Source of the DNA: Pulicaria dysenterica
Taxonomy: Eukaryota > Streptophyta > Magnoliopsida > Asterales > Asteraceae
NCBI GenBank assembly: GCA_947179395.2
Contig: OX359289.1
Span: 105,840,219-105,904,218 of the forward strand
Reading direction: 5' to 3'
Length of the DNA: 64,000 nt
The position numbers and the translations under genes are program-made. Position 1 is the first letter of the stretch. Every line of letters begins with the position of its first letter. Below, piece by piece: positions 21,571 through 32,719 of this stretch. Below the pieces are notes generated by a model. The model saw only the letters and a program-made list of their open reading frames with translations, searched no databases and was not told the origin of the DNA.

Positions 21571-22286
21571 GATATTTTATGTAAAGGTCAAACGGTTAAG
21601 AAAGAAGAATAACCAGTTGGTCATAGTAAAGTGCAATCACAATCTCTGGCCCGATTGGATATGAAAAATTGGAGAAGACATTAATGTCTGATATCCTCAC
21701 ATGTTTACAGAAAATGTGGAATGACGCGGAAGGCGGAACGATGCGGATATGTATTGATAAAGGAAGCACAACTAATTTCGTTGTGAGACGAGAGTTTGAA
21801 AGGCAGAAGTAATGAGAAAATAATTAAGGAGAGCATTTTTGTGTAGTGTTAACATTGTAGTTAGTGGAAGTAAGTAGATTATGGAATGGAGGATTCTCAT
21901 GTTGGTTTATTGTAGAATGAGGATGATAGTTTATAACTAAACGTGTGATTATAGTAATAAGTGGAATTATAAATACGTTTCTATATGGAAAATATTCGAT
22001 GTAACAATAAATTGAACTGTAGTTGTAATAAGAGTATAAGAGGTCTAATCCTCTTTCATTGTGCACCATTGCACTGTTGAGAGCAGATTAGTCCGATAGT
22101 TTAGAGTTAAGAGATTAATTTGATAAAACATGCGGGTTCAAATTGACTAGATTTGAGGAGTTGATGTTTGTGAACCGCTAATTGATGATAAGTTTAGCTG
22201 AAGGCATTGTTCGTTAAAAGAAGTTTGTTGGTGACTTATAATTGTGAGTGTAAGTAAGACAGGATTCCGAGGACGGAATCCTCTTT
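21571..22286 (+). other. Degenerate interior of gypsy element 1, no integrase
   Basis: No RNase H, integrase or chromodomain motif can be read here. A small patch GGTMRICID (about 21738-21764) looks like a displaced copy of the RT words. The tail GATTCCGAGGACGGAATCC just before the purine tract matches the end of the intact gag-pol at 52770, so the original 3' end of pol is preserved while the middle is gone. Confidence 0.7.
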
Positions 22287-22300
22287 AAGGAGGGTAGATT
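22287..22300 (+). promoter_or_regulatory. Polypurine tract of gypsy element 1
   Basis: AAGGAGGGTAGATT directly precedes the 3' LTR and matches the AAGGGGGGTAGATT of the intact relative at 52791. Confidence 0.85.
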
Positions 22301-24479
22301 TGTAACATCCTGAAAATGGGCCTAGTAGTACTTAGTTGTACTTCATGCTCAAAGGGTTGTACCATGACTTTAATTATGAGTAGTAGTGATTAAATAAATA
22401 TTTTGTTAGTTAAAGTGGATACATGAGTGGTTATATGAAAAGAAGGGTTAATAAGTAAAAGTAATAAAATGTTAAATGGTTCCATGTAATGATTCCGTAG
22501 ATGTCCCCGTTAGTTGAAACGGGTAATCCTAAGTTATGTTTTAAGTTGAATAGGAGAACAAAATACCCGCGTGGGGTAATAGACTTTAAGTCGGTCTAAG
22601 TCTTTAAGACTTATCTTCTTTCCCAAAACACACACATACGCATACATACGTATGCATACACACACACTTGTTTCTTTGGATTTTGAAGAGAAATCAAGAA
22701 GGGGAAAGGATTGGCAAGTGATTTCAATATCAGATCAAGCTCCGATCTGCTGTGTACTCACAGATTTGTAAGTGTTCTTGAGCTCCAAATCTAGTTTTGA
22801 GTTTGTAATTATTAAACCTCAAATGGAAGGATTAAATGGTGTTTTGATGTGGGTTTTATGTACATAAGATGTTAGCCAACTTCTATAGATGTTAAATAAA
22901 GTATATAAACGATTAAAGTTGAGTTTTAGTCGATTTGGGTGTCAAAAATGGGTATTTGCAGGTCTGTACACGAACAGGGACGAAGTCTGCTGTTTGTGAC
23001 TTTCCTACGGCCGCAGAAGGGATTTTCTCCTACGGCCGCAGAGGATTTTCCCTACGGCCGCAGAAGGTTTTTTCTGCACAGCAACCCAAACTTTGAAAAA
23101 TCATATAAAATCAACCGTAACTCCGTTTGAGGCGTATGACCTGTCGTTTCGAAGCTAAGAGAGTCTATTTTCATAATATTATAATTTCAAGGGATGATAC
23201 GGAAATGACTTTGGTTAAATACCTAGTTTAGTGATGGGTAGTCATGGCATATGGGGTGTGTGAGATGTTTAGCAATATATCTCGCCTATTGAGCTTATGT
23301 GTATGCTATTATATGGTGCTTAAACATGAATGGTGGTATTTTTAGGTACTACTTGACTTTATTGGTATTGTGTGTAGTGGCTAAACATAAGTACTCTATT
23401 ATAGGTGAACCGTACGACTCTGAAGAACGAGACAATCACGATATTTGTTTACTGTAGCCTCTAGCCTCTCAGGTGAGTATAGGATAACATAAGAATTAAT
23501 ATAACCGTGTTACATGTTATCTATATGTGTTATGTATTAGTAATTCCGTGAAATGTAATTAACCTTTATGTATGCTATGTTTATGCATGACACATGTAAC
23601 AATTGAATCAGGATTTGAGATATGATTATGATTATGCAAGAAGCATGTATGAATTGAACCATGGATATTATATGTATATGATATGCGCGCTATGAGGCCC
23701 GTATGGGTCAGATTTGTATTTGTGATCGGATCCGAGATAAGGGGGCTGGTTATAGTCCACGAACGGGGCCAGTGCGCTGGGGCGTTTTGAGACCTGCGGA
23801 TCGATGATAGCGTCAACTACCTGGGGTTGCAAACCCAACGTTCCCCGAGTCATATGGGGATGACTTATTGTTGTACTCCATGAAGGCTGTGGCCTGAAAC
23901 GCAACGGTGGACCGCTACCCGCTCACCCACCCGCGCGGTTGATGTGTCTGGTTTCCCCAGTTAGGAGTGTTGAGCCGGGCTAGCTACCCTGCAAGATTAT
24001 GCTTCCTTCTGGCTGTGCCAGCTCATCGCGAGATGCTAGGATAGCACTGTTTGATATATTGTTGATATGTGATATGTTTATATTACTGAATATGCTATCT
24101 TATGCTCACTAGCTTTAATTAGCTAACAGATACTCTTCCCATGACTGCAGGTGGCACTTAGATATGTGAGCTTGGGTACCTGCTTGTAGTTACTAATCTT
24201 TTGGAGGAACACTTATCTATATTACTTTTAGTTACTGTTTATGTTGTATAAACATGTATAAGTGGTCGGTGAACAAATTCCGTAACACCAACAAATCTTT
24301 TGTATACCGTGGCTTCTTTTGATTGTATTATCGCCACTTTTATAGCTTTCGCTGTAATTATTATGTTTTGAAAAACAGGTTTGATATAATTAAAGTTTGC
24401 AGACGGATCCACGCAGTATGGATTCTTGATTTATTATTATTAAAATGAAAAATCTGGTTTTCAAAATCGGGGTGTTACA
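22301..24479 (+). repeat. 3' LTR of gypsy element 1
   Basis: This is the partner of 17001-19179 with equal length and no visible substitutions. The TATGT duplication follows at 24480-24484. Confidence 0.95.
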
Positions 24480-24640
24480 TATGTCATTCTTCAAGAACAG
24501 ATCTGAAAAACGATGCCGCAAATCGAAACCCTAAAAACCGACAACCACTTCCATCGTCTTCAACAAAACCTAATCGTACGAACAGATGGCGGAGGTTGGC
24601 CGGAAGACGGTGGTGGTTTTTCACCGTACGAAGACCCTAA

Positions 24641-26265
24641 GGGCATGTTTGGTACAAGGAATTGAAAAAAGAGAGATGGAAATAAAAATATTTCCTTTGT
24701 TTGGTTGCAACAGAGAATTGAAAAATGGGAAATAAATCAAATCCAATTCCCGACTTTTGATTCCCTGCCACAGGAGAAGATATGGTGAGAATTGAGAAAC
24801 CAATTCTCTAAAAAAAAGGCGGAGAATTAAGACTTCGTAAAAGACACAGACGGACATATCTCTCTGATCGACACCTCCTCCAATCCTTGTACTCCTGGCG
24901 CCTCCTCCGAGACTTGTACTCCCGACGCCTTCACTTCCTCCCCATCCTGCGGCGGCGACGGTTCTTCAAGTGATGGCGGAGACTGTGATTAGAGCCCTAA
25001 AACGTCAAGCGGCAATGGTTCTTCTTGATAAAAGCCCTACAATCTCAAGCATCAGTTGTTCTGATTAAAGACCCAAAATGTCAAGCGGCAGTGATTCTTC
25101 GTGCGGCGGTGACGGCTCCTCGTGATTAAAGCCCTAAAATCGTTCGATTGTTTCTTTTTCTTCGTGCTTTCTTTTGATTCATAAAACAGAAATTGATGGT
25201 GGTCGTTCTTTCTTGCTGGTAATTTTATCACTCTGCTGCAGCCAACAACACATTGTTTCTCTTTTTCTTTTTGCCCTAAAAATGCCAACAATCGTGGTAG
25301 AAGAAATATGGGAATTTTGTTTAATCTTGGTTGGTGCAATATGAGATTGTTTTCTTTGAAATTGTTGTCTTTAAAATTTATGTATTTGAAATAAGATTGG
25401 AAGACACAGAAGATGTGTTCTGTTATGATGTGGTGTTTCATTCGATTTGTACTTTTTGGTTGATGTTAATCATTGTAAGAATTAAAATTTTTACTGTTCT
25501 TTAAATATGATCTGGTAGTGCCAGGAGGAGAATATTACTATTTAGCATCAAAAGGATCTTGATATCCAAGTTCAAAACTTGTATACTTTTTTGGATTAAT
25601 GAGGAACATGTTGGTAAGATGCTCTTTGATACTAATTTTCGGACCCAAATGTATTTGGGTGTCTTCTTCATCTTCAGTTGCATAACAAGAGGATTCAGAT
25701 GCTTCATCATCATGAAATACAGATCCAGACTGTGCGGTTTCCTTATCATCAGTACCACCCATGTTGCCTCAAAATCTGACAAGAAAAACAAATTTGCTAC
25801 AATGATGAAATAGTGGTTTAATGTAGTTGTTTTGAGTGCAGATTTTTTGTTGATGGCAAGATTTTTTTCTTATGCATAGAGTAGCAATTGTTTATGAGTT
25901 ATACATGTATTGTACTTAAATTTGAGCTGAATAATGAATAAAGATTCTTGATTGTTCAAAAAATGTGTATTAATTAGTTTGATATATTTTTTTTATTATT
26001 AATTTATGCATCTATGTTTTTTTTGTTTGATTAAATAATTATTTAAAAAAATATGGGTAAAAATGGTAAAGTTGGTAGAATTCTCTGTTAAATTTCCTAT
26101 TGTACCAAACAAGATAAATAGTTATGTTTTACATTTCTCTGTTGAAATCTCTGTGCTACCAAACAGAGGAGTCATTTCTCATTCTCTACACCAAATCCCT
26201 TTCTCTGTAATTCCATTCTCTACTATCATTTCTCTGCAATTCCATTCTCTGTACCAAACGCACCC
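24641..26265. mobile_element. PIF/Harbinger-like non-autonomous element
   Basis: The ends are inverted: GGGCATGTTTGGTACAAGGA on the left and, in reverse complement, GGGTGCGTTTGGTACAGAGA on the right. The 3-bp duplication TAA lies at 24638-24640 and 26266-26268. A TWA target duplication with G-rich ends containing GTTTGGTA is typical of PIF/Harbinger and Tourist elements. The 1625-bp interior has no DDE transposase. Inverted similarity extends beyond the ends (AGAGAATTG and CAATTCC-type words). It contains a possible captured gene fragment at 25616-25762. Confidence 0.75.
25616..25762 (-). pseudogene. Possible captured RhoGDI N-terminal fragment
   Basis: On the minus strand an ATG opens MGGTDDKETA and leads to SESSCYATEDEED and LGPKISIKEHL. 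Plant Rho GDP-dissociation inhibitors, such as Arabidopsis SCN1, have a variable acidic N terminus ending in SESSLCATEEEE and LGPQYTIKEHL before the immunoglobulin-like domain. The similarity stops after IKEHL, near residue 49, and the following residues are unrelated. The fold that binds the Rho GTPase is absent, so this would be a transduplicated fragment without activity. The match is from memory of the family, not from a search. Confidence 0.5.
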
Positions 26266-26711
26266 TAAGCGATGAGTTGGCGACGGTTTGTTTGAACATA
26301 TTGGATTTTATTCGTATGAACTGATTGTGTCTATGTGTGTGTGCTAGCTTTTTTCTTGCTATTTAGATCTGAAAGTTTGTGTGTGTGTGTGTTTGTTTGT
26401 TTGTTTGTTTGAATGTGTGTATGTTTGAATGGAGGTGGCGGAGGTTTGTGTTGGTGGTAACGAGAGTGTGTGTGTGTGTGTGACAGAGATATGAGAGAGA
26501 GAGAAGAGGAGCGGTGGTGGTGATCACCGGCATCAGTGGCGGTGGTGGGTGGTGATGGAGAGAGAGATAATGAGGTAAGAGAGACGGATGGTGGTGTGAC
26601 TGTTGATTAATTATCTAATATAATCTAATATATATAATATTTAATCAATAAATACTAGATTAAATCAATAAAAGTATAAAGAAAATAATAAAATAAAACA
26701 GAAGGGCAAAA

Positions 26712-26873
26712 ATGTCATTTTACCTTCATTTAACGGAGTTAACAAAGGGTGAACAAAAAGGACCAAATTGGCTACAAAATGCTTCACTAAGGACCATCTG
26801 TATCACTTCTAAAGTTAAAGGACCAAAATGGCAGTTTTGGTTAATTTTAGGGACCATTTGGACAATTAACTAT
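26712..26873 (-). repeat. Right terminal inverted repeat of the MULE-like element
   Basis: This is the inverted partner of 16256-16410, ending at GGACCATTTGGACAATTAAC. Confidence 0.8.
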
Positions 26874-27625
26874 ATATACTATTATATAAAGCATTTAACA
26901 CTCTCTTTCTTAAAAAAATTCTTAAACTTTAAGTAAATTAAAATTACTAACTTAGCCCTCATTTAAACCTAAAAGGAAACAATTGAATAAATTTAATTAC
27001 TAACTTAGCCCTCATTTAAACCTTAAACTTTAATAACAAATCTTCCATAAGAAACAATGTTTAAAAATGTCAAGTTCATGAAAATTAAATTTCAACCTAT
27101 AAGATATAAAACAAATTATAAGTGAAATAAAAAAACTTCTATAGAAATATTATTTTAATATTATATTATATAACAAATATTTTAATTTAAGTATTAGAAA
27201 GTTTATAAAATTAGAACTCATAAACCTAATAACATGTAACTCGAACTTTTAAGCATTCGTAGAAGTAAGTTAAAAAGTTTCACAGATCATATATTTAACA
27301 TTTCATTACTTGAACTCTTAAAAATGAAGCAATAGAAAATTATTAACATAATCTTAAAGATCCTTACATATATTAAAATACGACTCATTCAAATCAACAC
27401 AATTCACAAAATTATTTTATTGTTTTTTCAAAAGTTATTTAGAAATTGATGAAAAAGTTGATAGATAAAGAAATATATAAAATGAAAAGAGGGAAAGAAA
27501 ATGAAAATGTTGCGAATGAATATTATTCGATGTCATCATAGTGCGTGAATATCATACTGTAGGTTATCAAAAACGACATATTCTCAAGTACGAATTATTC
27601 ATCGTCGTATTGAGCGGTTAACATG

Positions 27626-27632
<7 letters not shown>
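26870..27632 (+). mobile_element. Decayed Helitron
   Basis: The left end CTATATATACTATTATATAAAGCATTTAACACTC resembles, in sections, the 5' ends of the better preserved Helitrons in this window (for example TCTATACTACTATATTAAG at 56396, minus strand). The right end CGTCGTATTGAGCGG corresponds to their CGTCGTATTGCGCGG hairpin arm, but CTAG is lost. No coding sequence is present. The assignment rests on similarity to the other copies. Confidence 0.4.

Positions 27633-27671
<39 letters not shown>
27629..27671. repeat. (TA)n microsatellite
   Basis: About 21 TA units; a foldback MITE sits directly against it. Confidence 0.95.
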
Positions 27672-27674
<3 letters not shown>

Positions 27675-27902
27675 AAAGTTCAAACGAGAACTGTTTTTCG
27701 TACAAGAACTGCGAGAACCAATCTGAGCCGTCCAATTCCCCCTCCTTTAATGTCATTGCCCACCCATGAATTCCTCACATGCACCCTGTCATACTTGATC
27801 CCCTCCACGCTCTCCATCCATGAACTTCTCATATCCAAGGAACGGCTGAGATTGGTTCTCGCAGTTCTCGTACGAAAAACAGTTCTCGTTTGAACCCTCC
27901 CC
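27672..27902. mobile_element. (TA)n-associated foldback MITE, copy 1
   Basis: The first 60 bp (AAAGTTCAAACGAGAACTG, GCGAGAACCAATCTGAGC) are repeated in inverted form at the right end (GCTGAGATTGGTTCTCGC, CAGTTCTCGTTTGAACC). TA repeats flank both sides. The interior (CCACGCTCTCCATCCATG) is shared with the copies at 55377 and 55627. It does not code for protein. Confidence 0.75.
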
Positions 27903-28227
27903 TATATATATATAGATCCAAAGCACAATGACTGACCTACCAATCATTGATCGAAAATTAGCCTTAATTACTAGAATCACTTGCACTCCTATTTTTGTGG
28001 CTTTCATGGACGATGCCAAGCACCTTTCCATAAGTGGAATCTACTTTATACAAAAAAGATAGTTGTAATTTTATAAACAATGTGTATGTCTCAATTTGAG
28101 ACCAAAAGTCATATTTTGGTAATCATCCCAGGTAGTACTATATACCTGTGATTGCATATATATGTATGTATAACTACCTTCTTTTTTCCATTATTGTTAA
28201 TCATACCTTTCTCTTATCAAAGTAGTC

Positions 28228-28293
<66 letters not shown>
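27903..28293. other. Intervening AT-rich DNA ending in a (TA)n tract
   Basis: No gene is seen. A long TA run occupies about 28231-28293. Confidence 0.7.
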
Positions 28294-28297
<4 letters not shown>

Positions 28298-28639
28298 AAA
28301 ATGTATCAATAAAGAACAATGTGTTAAACAAAGAACCTAAAGAATCAATCTGGAACATTGGATCATCAAAATCAATTGATGAGATTGTTCGATGGGAAAC
28401 TGTAATTATTATGTATTAATTTAGGTTGAAAAGGGCAAATATGGAAAATCCCCTCCCCCCTTGAAAACCCACGTTTTTAAAAAAAATCCCCTAAAAACTT
28501 TAAATTGTCATAGCTTTTAAGTTTTGTGAATTTAAACAAAAAAAATTATACCAATATTTTAGTTTTTTAATCCTCTTTCAAACAAAATCACTCTTCCCAT
28601 ATTTTTCTAATTTTTTTTAAAATGAAAATTTTGTTTGCA

Positions 28640-28880
28640 TTTTGGCAGCATGTAGTGTTTCTGTGTACATATTTTGCATTTTGACAGCATACGTTCTACG
28701 GATTTTGCATTCTGCATGTTTATATCTTTCTGCATGTTTATACGGATTTACGTTTTTTGCATTCTGCATGTTTTTTGCATTCTACGGGTTTACGTTCTAC
28801 GGATTTTGCATTCTGCATGTTTATATTTTGTGTTTTTCGTTTTTTGCATTATGCATTTTACGTTCTACGGATTTTTTTTT
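28640..28880 (+). repeat. TGCATTCTGCATG minisatellite, left array
   Basis: Imperfect tandem words of TTTTGCATTCTGCATGTTTA and TACGTTCTACGGATTT occur here. The same words recur at 29335-29530 and, inverted, at 30190-30500. Confidence 0.8.
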
Positions 28881-28885
28881 CTGAA

Positions 28886-29327
28886 AGGCTGCCTTTATAC
28901 CTCAAAATTTATAAACTAAAGCAACCTGCTTGATTTTCAAGAGTTGAATCAAAGCAGGTCCTTAATGGAACGATTACATAGTAAAACTATATTCTATACA
29001 CCTCAAAACTTATCACCTAGTCTGGAAAAATTTTCTATCTTCCTCTTTTGTAATTGACGCTTGTATGCGCTCTAACTGCTCGGTAATTGCAACCAAGTCT
29101 GCTAGAGGACTTCTTTCTTTCAGCTTCTAAGCGATACCCATTTGAAAATTTGAGCTTGGAACTCAAAAAGCAGCAGTGGGAATTTTTTGTTGTCTATGTC
29201 ATATACGATGCTATTTCTGTTTCTCCATACTAAGTATAGCGTTCCCCACATTGTTGCTTGCCATAGATCTTTAGTTCTTGTTCGGCTCCATCTTAAATTA
29301 CCGTATTCAAGTAGCCCTTCCACTGAG
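28886..29327 (-). pseudogene. LINE-like 3' fragment (end of RT region)
   Basis: The minus-strand frame reads GNLRWSRTRTKDLWQATMWG, then LYLVWRNRNSIVY and LLLFEFQAQIFKWVSLRS before a stop. This pattern (W..RN..VF....... ...IQ...F.W...R) is the tail that follows the zf-RVT zinc-binding region in plant LINE polyproteins. The left 230 bp may be its 3' untranslated part. The RT core is absent. Confidence 0.5.
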
Positions 29328-30189
29328 TATATATTTGCATTCTGCATATGTTTATATTTTGCATTATGCATTTTATATTTTGCATTCTGCATTTTACGTT
29401 CTACGGTTCTGTGTTTACGTTCTACGGATTTTGCATCTTGCATGTTTATATTTTGCGTTTTTCGTTTTTTGCATTCTGCATTTACGTATACGTTATATAT
29501 TTTTCGATTTTTTGCATTTTGCATTTAGTATGAACACAACTCAAAATGCAAATTTTGCATTTCAAAAAAAAAGTTTCTGAAATATATCAAGCCCGGTATT
29601 GTTTGAAAAAGGACGAAAAACTGAATCTAACGGTATAATTTTTTTTATTAAAATTTTTAAAAACGAACGAGTTATGATCTTTAAAGTATATGGAGGTTTT
29701 ATTTTTAGTTGGTGGGTCGCTGGGTTGCTGGGGAGTTTTCTTTTTTTTTAATTTTTCCTTTTTGCCTCTAAACAATGTGTCACGTGGTAACAACAGGGGG
29801 TTCTTTAGGTTCTATGTTTAAGGGAGGTTCTTTATATAAACTTACCCTTATATATATATATATATATATATGGTAAGGTTAAACATAGAACCTCTCTTAA
29901 ACATAGAACCTAAAGAACCTCTTCTTGTGATGACACGTGACACATAGTTTAGGGGAAAAAAAGGAAGAAAAAAAAAATCGTCGCTTCCAGCATCCTCCCA
30001 GCTCCCCCAAAATTAAAATAAAAAAAACCCCATTTACTTTAAATGATAATAACTCGTTCGTTTTTAACAATTTTAACAAAAAAAAATATACCGTTAGATT
30101 CAGTTTTTTGTCCTCTTTCAAACAAGACCGGGCTTGATATATTTCAGAAACTTTTTTTTTCAAAATGCAAATTTTGCATTTAGAGTTGT

Positions 30190-30500
30190 GTTCATATTAA
30201 ATGCAAAATGCAAAAAATCATGCAGAATGAAGAATGCAGAATGCAAAAAACATGCAAAATGCAGAATGCAAAAAACATGCAGAATGAAAGAATGCAAAAT
30301 GCAAAAAACATGCAGAATGCAGAAATGCAAAAAACATGAAGAATGCAAAATGCAAAAAACATGCAGAATGAAGAATGAAGAATGCAGAAAGCAAAAAACA
30401 TGCAGAATGCAAAAAAAATGCAGAATGCAGAATGCAAAAAACATGCAGAATGCAGAACGTAAATCCGTATAAACATGCAAAATGCAAAAACGAAAAACGC
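30190..30500 (-). repeat. TGCATTCTGCATG minisatellite, right array
   Basis: The plus strand shows about fifteen AAAACATGCAGAATGCA words of variable phase, the complement of the left arrays. This is the largest array of the three. Confidence 0.85.
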
Positions 30501-30640
30501 AAAATTTCTGATCTGAGACGAACCTTTTGCGACGACTTTGCTTATTTGCGACGACAGATTTAACTTCATCGTCGCTAATTTCTGATCTTAGACGAACCTT
30601 TTGCGACGACATTCAGCTCATTAGCGACGACATTCATCTC
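30500..30640. repeat. GCGACGAC-word patch
   Basis: Two copies of CTGATCTGAGACGAACC or CTGATCTTAGACGAACC alternate with five TTGCGACGAC or TAGCGACGAC words. It resembles the subterminal CGTCGCAAAA words of the CACTA element at 31588-33912 and may be a fragment of such an end. Confidence 0.5.
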
Positions 30641-30993
30641 ATTAGCTGCCAAAATGCAAAAAAAAAAAATTCATTTTCAAAAAAAATTTAGAAAAGTATA
30701 GGAAGAGTGATCTTGTTTGAAAAAGGATTAAAAAACTAAAAGAATGATATAATTTTTTTGATTAAATTCACAAAACTTAAAAAGTTATGGTAATTTAAAA
30801 TTTTTGGTGGTTTTTTTTTTAAATTCGTGGGTTTGGGGGTGGGGGATAATTACATTTTTGCCATATTCTTCCTAAATTAATACATAATAATTACAGTTTT
30901 GCTATCGATCAATCTCATCCATTGATTTTGATGATTCAAAGGTCCAGATTGGTTCTTTACGTTCTTTGTTTAACACATTGTTATTTATTAATC

Positions 30994-30998
<5 letters not shown>

Positions 30999-31079
<81 letters not shown>

Positions 31080-31345
31080 TTCAGGAGTATAAAAGGTAAG
31101 TTATTAACTACCATTAGATGGAGCCCATGAACACAGACAAAAGATATAAAACACCATTAGAAGAGGCCAATGGAGCAGAATAATGACATAGAAGAGACAC
31201 CATTGAAGGAAGTCCATGGTACATAGTTAAATACCTAAAACATGAGTTTTATATATAATCTAGTAAAGTACAATTTTAACCTTCTTTCAAAAACTTAGTT
31301 ATGAAATTATCACAAAGTTATCGAGGTTAGATTAGTTATTAAATA
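30999..31345. other. (TA)n tract and short non-coding flank
   Basis: A TA run of about 38 units (30999-31074) is followed by 270 bp without a recognisable gene. A weak internal duplication of CACCATTAGA and CACCATTGAAGG words is seen. Confidence 0.7.
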
Positions 31346-31599
31346 CTAGTAGTGTACTCGCGTAATGCTGCGAAGGTAAATATTTTCTGCTCTGCAACAT
31401 GTCGTTTTCAAGGATGTAACACGTAATTTAATGTCATAAAAAAAATTAGCAACGTGTCCAATTTTCTCTAATTTTTCTTTTATTTGTATCACCTATTTTA
31501 TTAATTTTAAAGATAAATTCTAAATAATATTAAAAAAAGTAAAAAAGATTTATATTTATAAAATAAGGAGAGAGAAGTTAATGTGATCACTACAAGAAA

Positions 31600-31975
31600 T
31601 AAAGGTTTTAGTGGCGACAACTTTTTGCGGTGACATATGTCGCCGCCAAATCCTCACTAAACGACAAAAAGGTGGCCCACTTTCATCTGATTACAACACG
31701 TTGCCGCTAAAGGTGTTTTGCGGCGACACATGTCGCCGCTAAAGGTGTTTCCCTCCACCGAAAACTATCGTGGGACGTTTTCCCCCCTAAAAAATTCGAT
31801 GTCGCCGCAAATGACTCTATGTCGGCGCAAAAGGTATCGCCGCAAAATGTATTTTCTATTTTCTTTATTTTACTAAACTATTTTCTATTTTATTTATTTA
31901 ATTAAAATAAGGTGTCGCCGCAAAAAGCTCATTGTCGCCGCAAAAGGCGTCGCCGCGAAAGATGTTTCGAGATAT
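31600..31975. repeat. Left subterminal word array of CACTA element 2
   Basis: About ten copies of TCGCCGC(T/A)AA or its complement lie between the left end and the GC-rich leader. They match the right-end array in inverted orientation. Confidence 0.8.
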
Positions 31976-32371
31976 AGAGTTTTTTTTCCCTGCTTTCTTT
32001 CATTTACGAAGCCCACACAGCTCCCGTCGTTCGCTCCCTCTCTCACTGCACCCGCTCCCTCTTGCCGTCGCTGCCGCCGCTGCCGCTGCTCCCTCTCCCA
32101 GATGTCGTCGTCGACCACCCTCTCTCTCACTGCCGCCGCACCCTTGCTGCCTGCCTCCGCCGTTCGCCGTCTTCTCCGTCGCCGGCGACTTGTATTCCGA
32201 AGTGAACATCCCCTTTTCTGTTTTGATCTAGGGTTTTAGTTTTAGATCCTTAATTTTTATTTTTATTTTATTACAAGGTCCTCCTCCTCCCCCTCTACTT
32301 GCTGCCGCCGTCGACCACCCTCTTGCCACCGCCGCCATCGGTCGGAATATTAATTGATTGATAAAATGATT

Positions 32372-32665
32372 TAACCAACCCGTTTGTGTGATATATTAAT
32401 TGTTATTAAGTATAAAATGTTCGACCCGTTTGATTGATATAATGGTTGACCCGACCTGTTTGTGTGATATATTAATCGTTATTAAGTATATAATGGTTGA
32501 CCCGTTTGATTGATATAAGTTTTGACCCGACCCGTTCGTGTGATATATTAATTGTTATTAAGTATAAAATGGTTGACCCGTTTGATTGATATAATGATTG
32601 ACCCGACCCGTTCGTTTGATATATTAATCGTTATTAAGTATATAATGATTGACCCGTTTCATTTG
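32372..32665 (+). repeat. Tandem repeat of about 76 bp, four units
   Basis: The unit contains GTGATATATTAATTGTTATT, AAGTATAAAATGG and GACCCGTTTGATTGATATAA. It lies in a probable intron or leader upstream of the coding exons of CACTA element 2. Confidence 0.8.
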
Positions 32666-32719
32666 TTTTTATAGCGTGATACGGAAACGCAACAACCCCC
32701 CACCTTAATTGATCAATAC

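Larger units (their letters stand above)
17001..24479 (+). mobile_element. Ty3/gypsy retrotransposon with identical LTRs and a defective interior
   Basis: Two 2179-bp LTRs (17001-19179 and 22301-24479) lie exactly 5300 bp apart. The target duplication TATGT is perfect (16996-17000 and 24480-24484). A primer site and polypurine tract are in place. The 3.1-kb interior has a nearly complete gag, a broken protease and an RT with two active-site substitutions; RNase H and integrase are missing. The pol words match the intact chromovirus at 48305, so the element belongs to the same broad lineage (Tekay/Del-like). Confidence 0.95.
16256..26873. mobile_element. MULE-like element with long inverted termini, hosting two other elements
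   Basis: The left end (about 16256-16410; ATGGGTCCCTAAACTTAG, GTACAGATGGTCCTTAG) is repeated in inverted orientation at about 26712-26873. The similarity extends into CT/GA-rich and CCACC-rich inner arms (16490-16990 versus 26440-26600). Long inverted termini starting near GGTCCCTAAA are common in plant Mutator-like and foldback elements. Without the gypsy and Harbinger-like insertions about 1.5 kb remains, with no transposase. No clear 9-bp duplication can be read, so the superfamily is an inference. Confidence 0.6.
28294..30998. mobile_element. Composite foldback structure between two (TA)n tracts
   Basis: The outer arms are inverted copies: 28294-28660 (AATGTGTTAAACAAAGAACC, ATTATGTATTAATTTAGG) pairs with 30650-30998. 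An inner pair, about 29335-29850 and 29876-30500, is also inverted around a short TA run at 29850-29871 (both contain CATAGAACCTAAAGAACC or its complement). The arms carry minisatellites of TTTTGCATTCTGCATG or its complement. A LINE fragment (28886-29327) and a GCGACGAC-rich patch (30500-30640) lie inside. Long frames here are minisatellite or poly(A) artefacts. Confidence 0.65.

Noticed and set aside
28642..30612. Several Cys/Phe/His-rich or Lys/Asn/Met-rich frames on both strands
   Set aside because: They come from the TGCATTCTGCATG minisatellite and its complement. Parallel frames in several phases are open for the same reason.
30902..31114. Frames rich in YIYIYI or IYIYIY (also at 37366, 42401, 42451, 43034, 54960, 56870)
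   Set aside because: These are translations of (TA)n microsatellites, not proteins.
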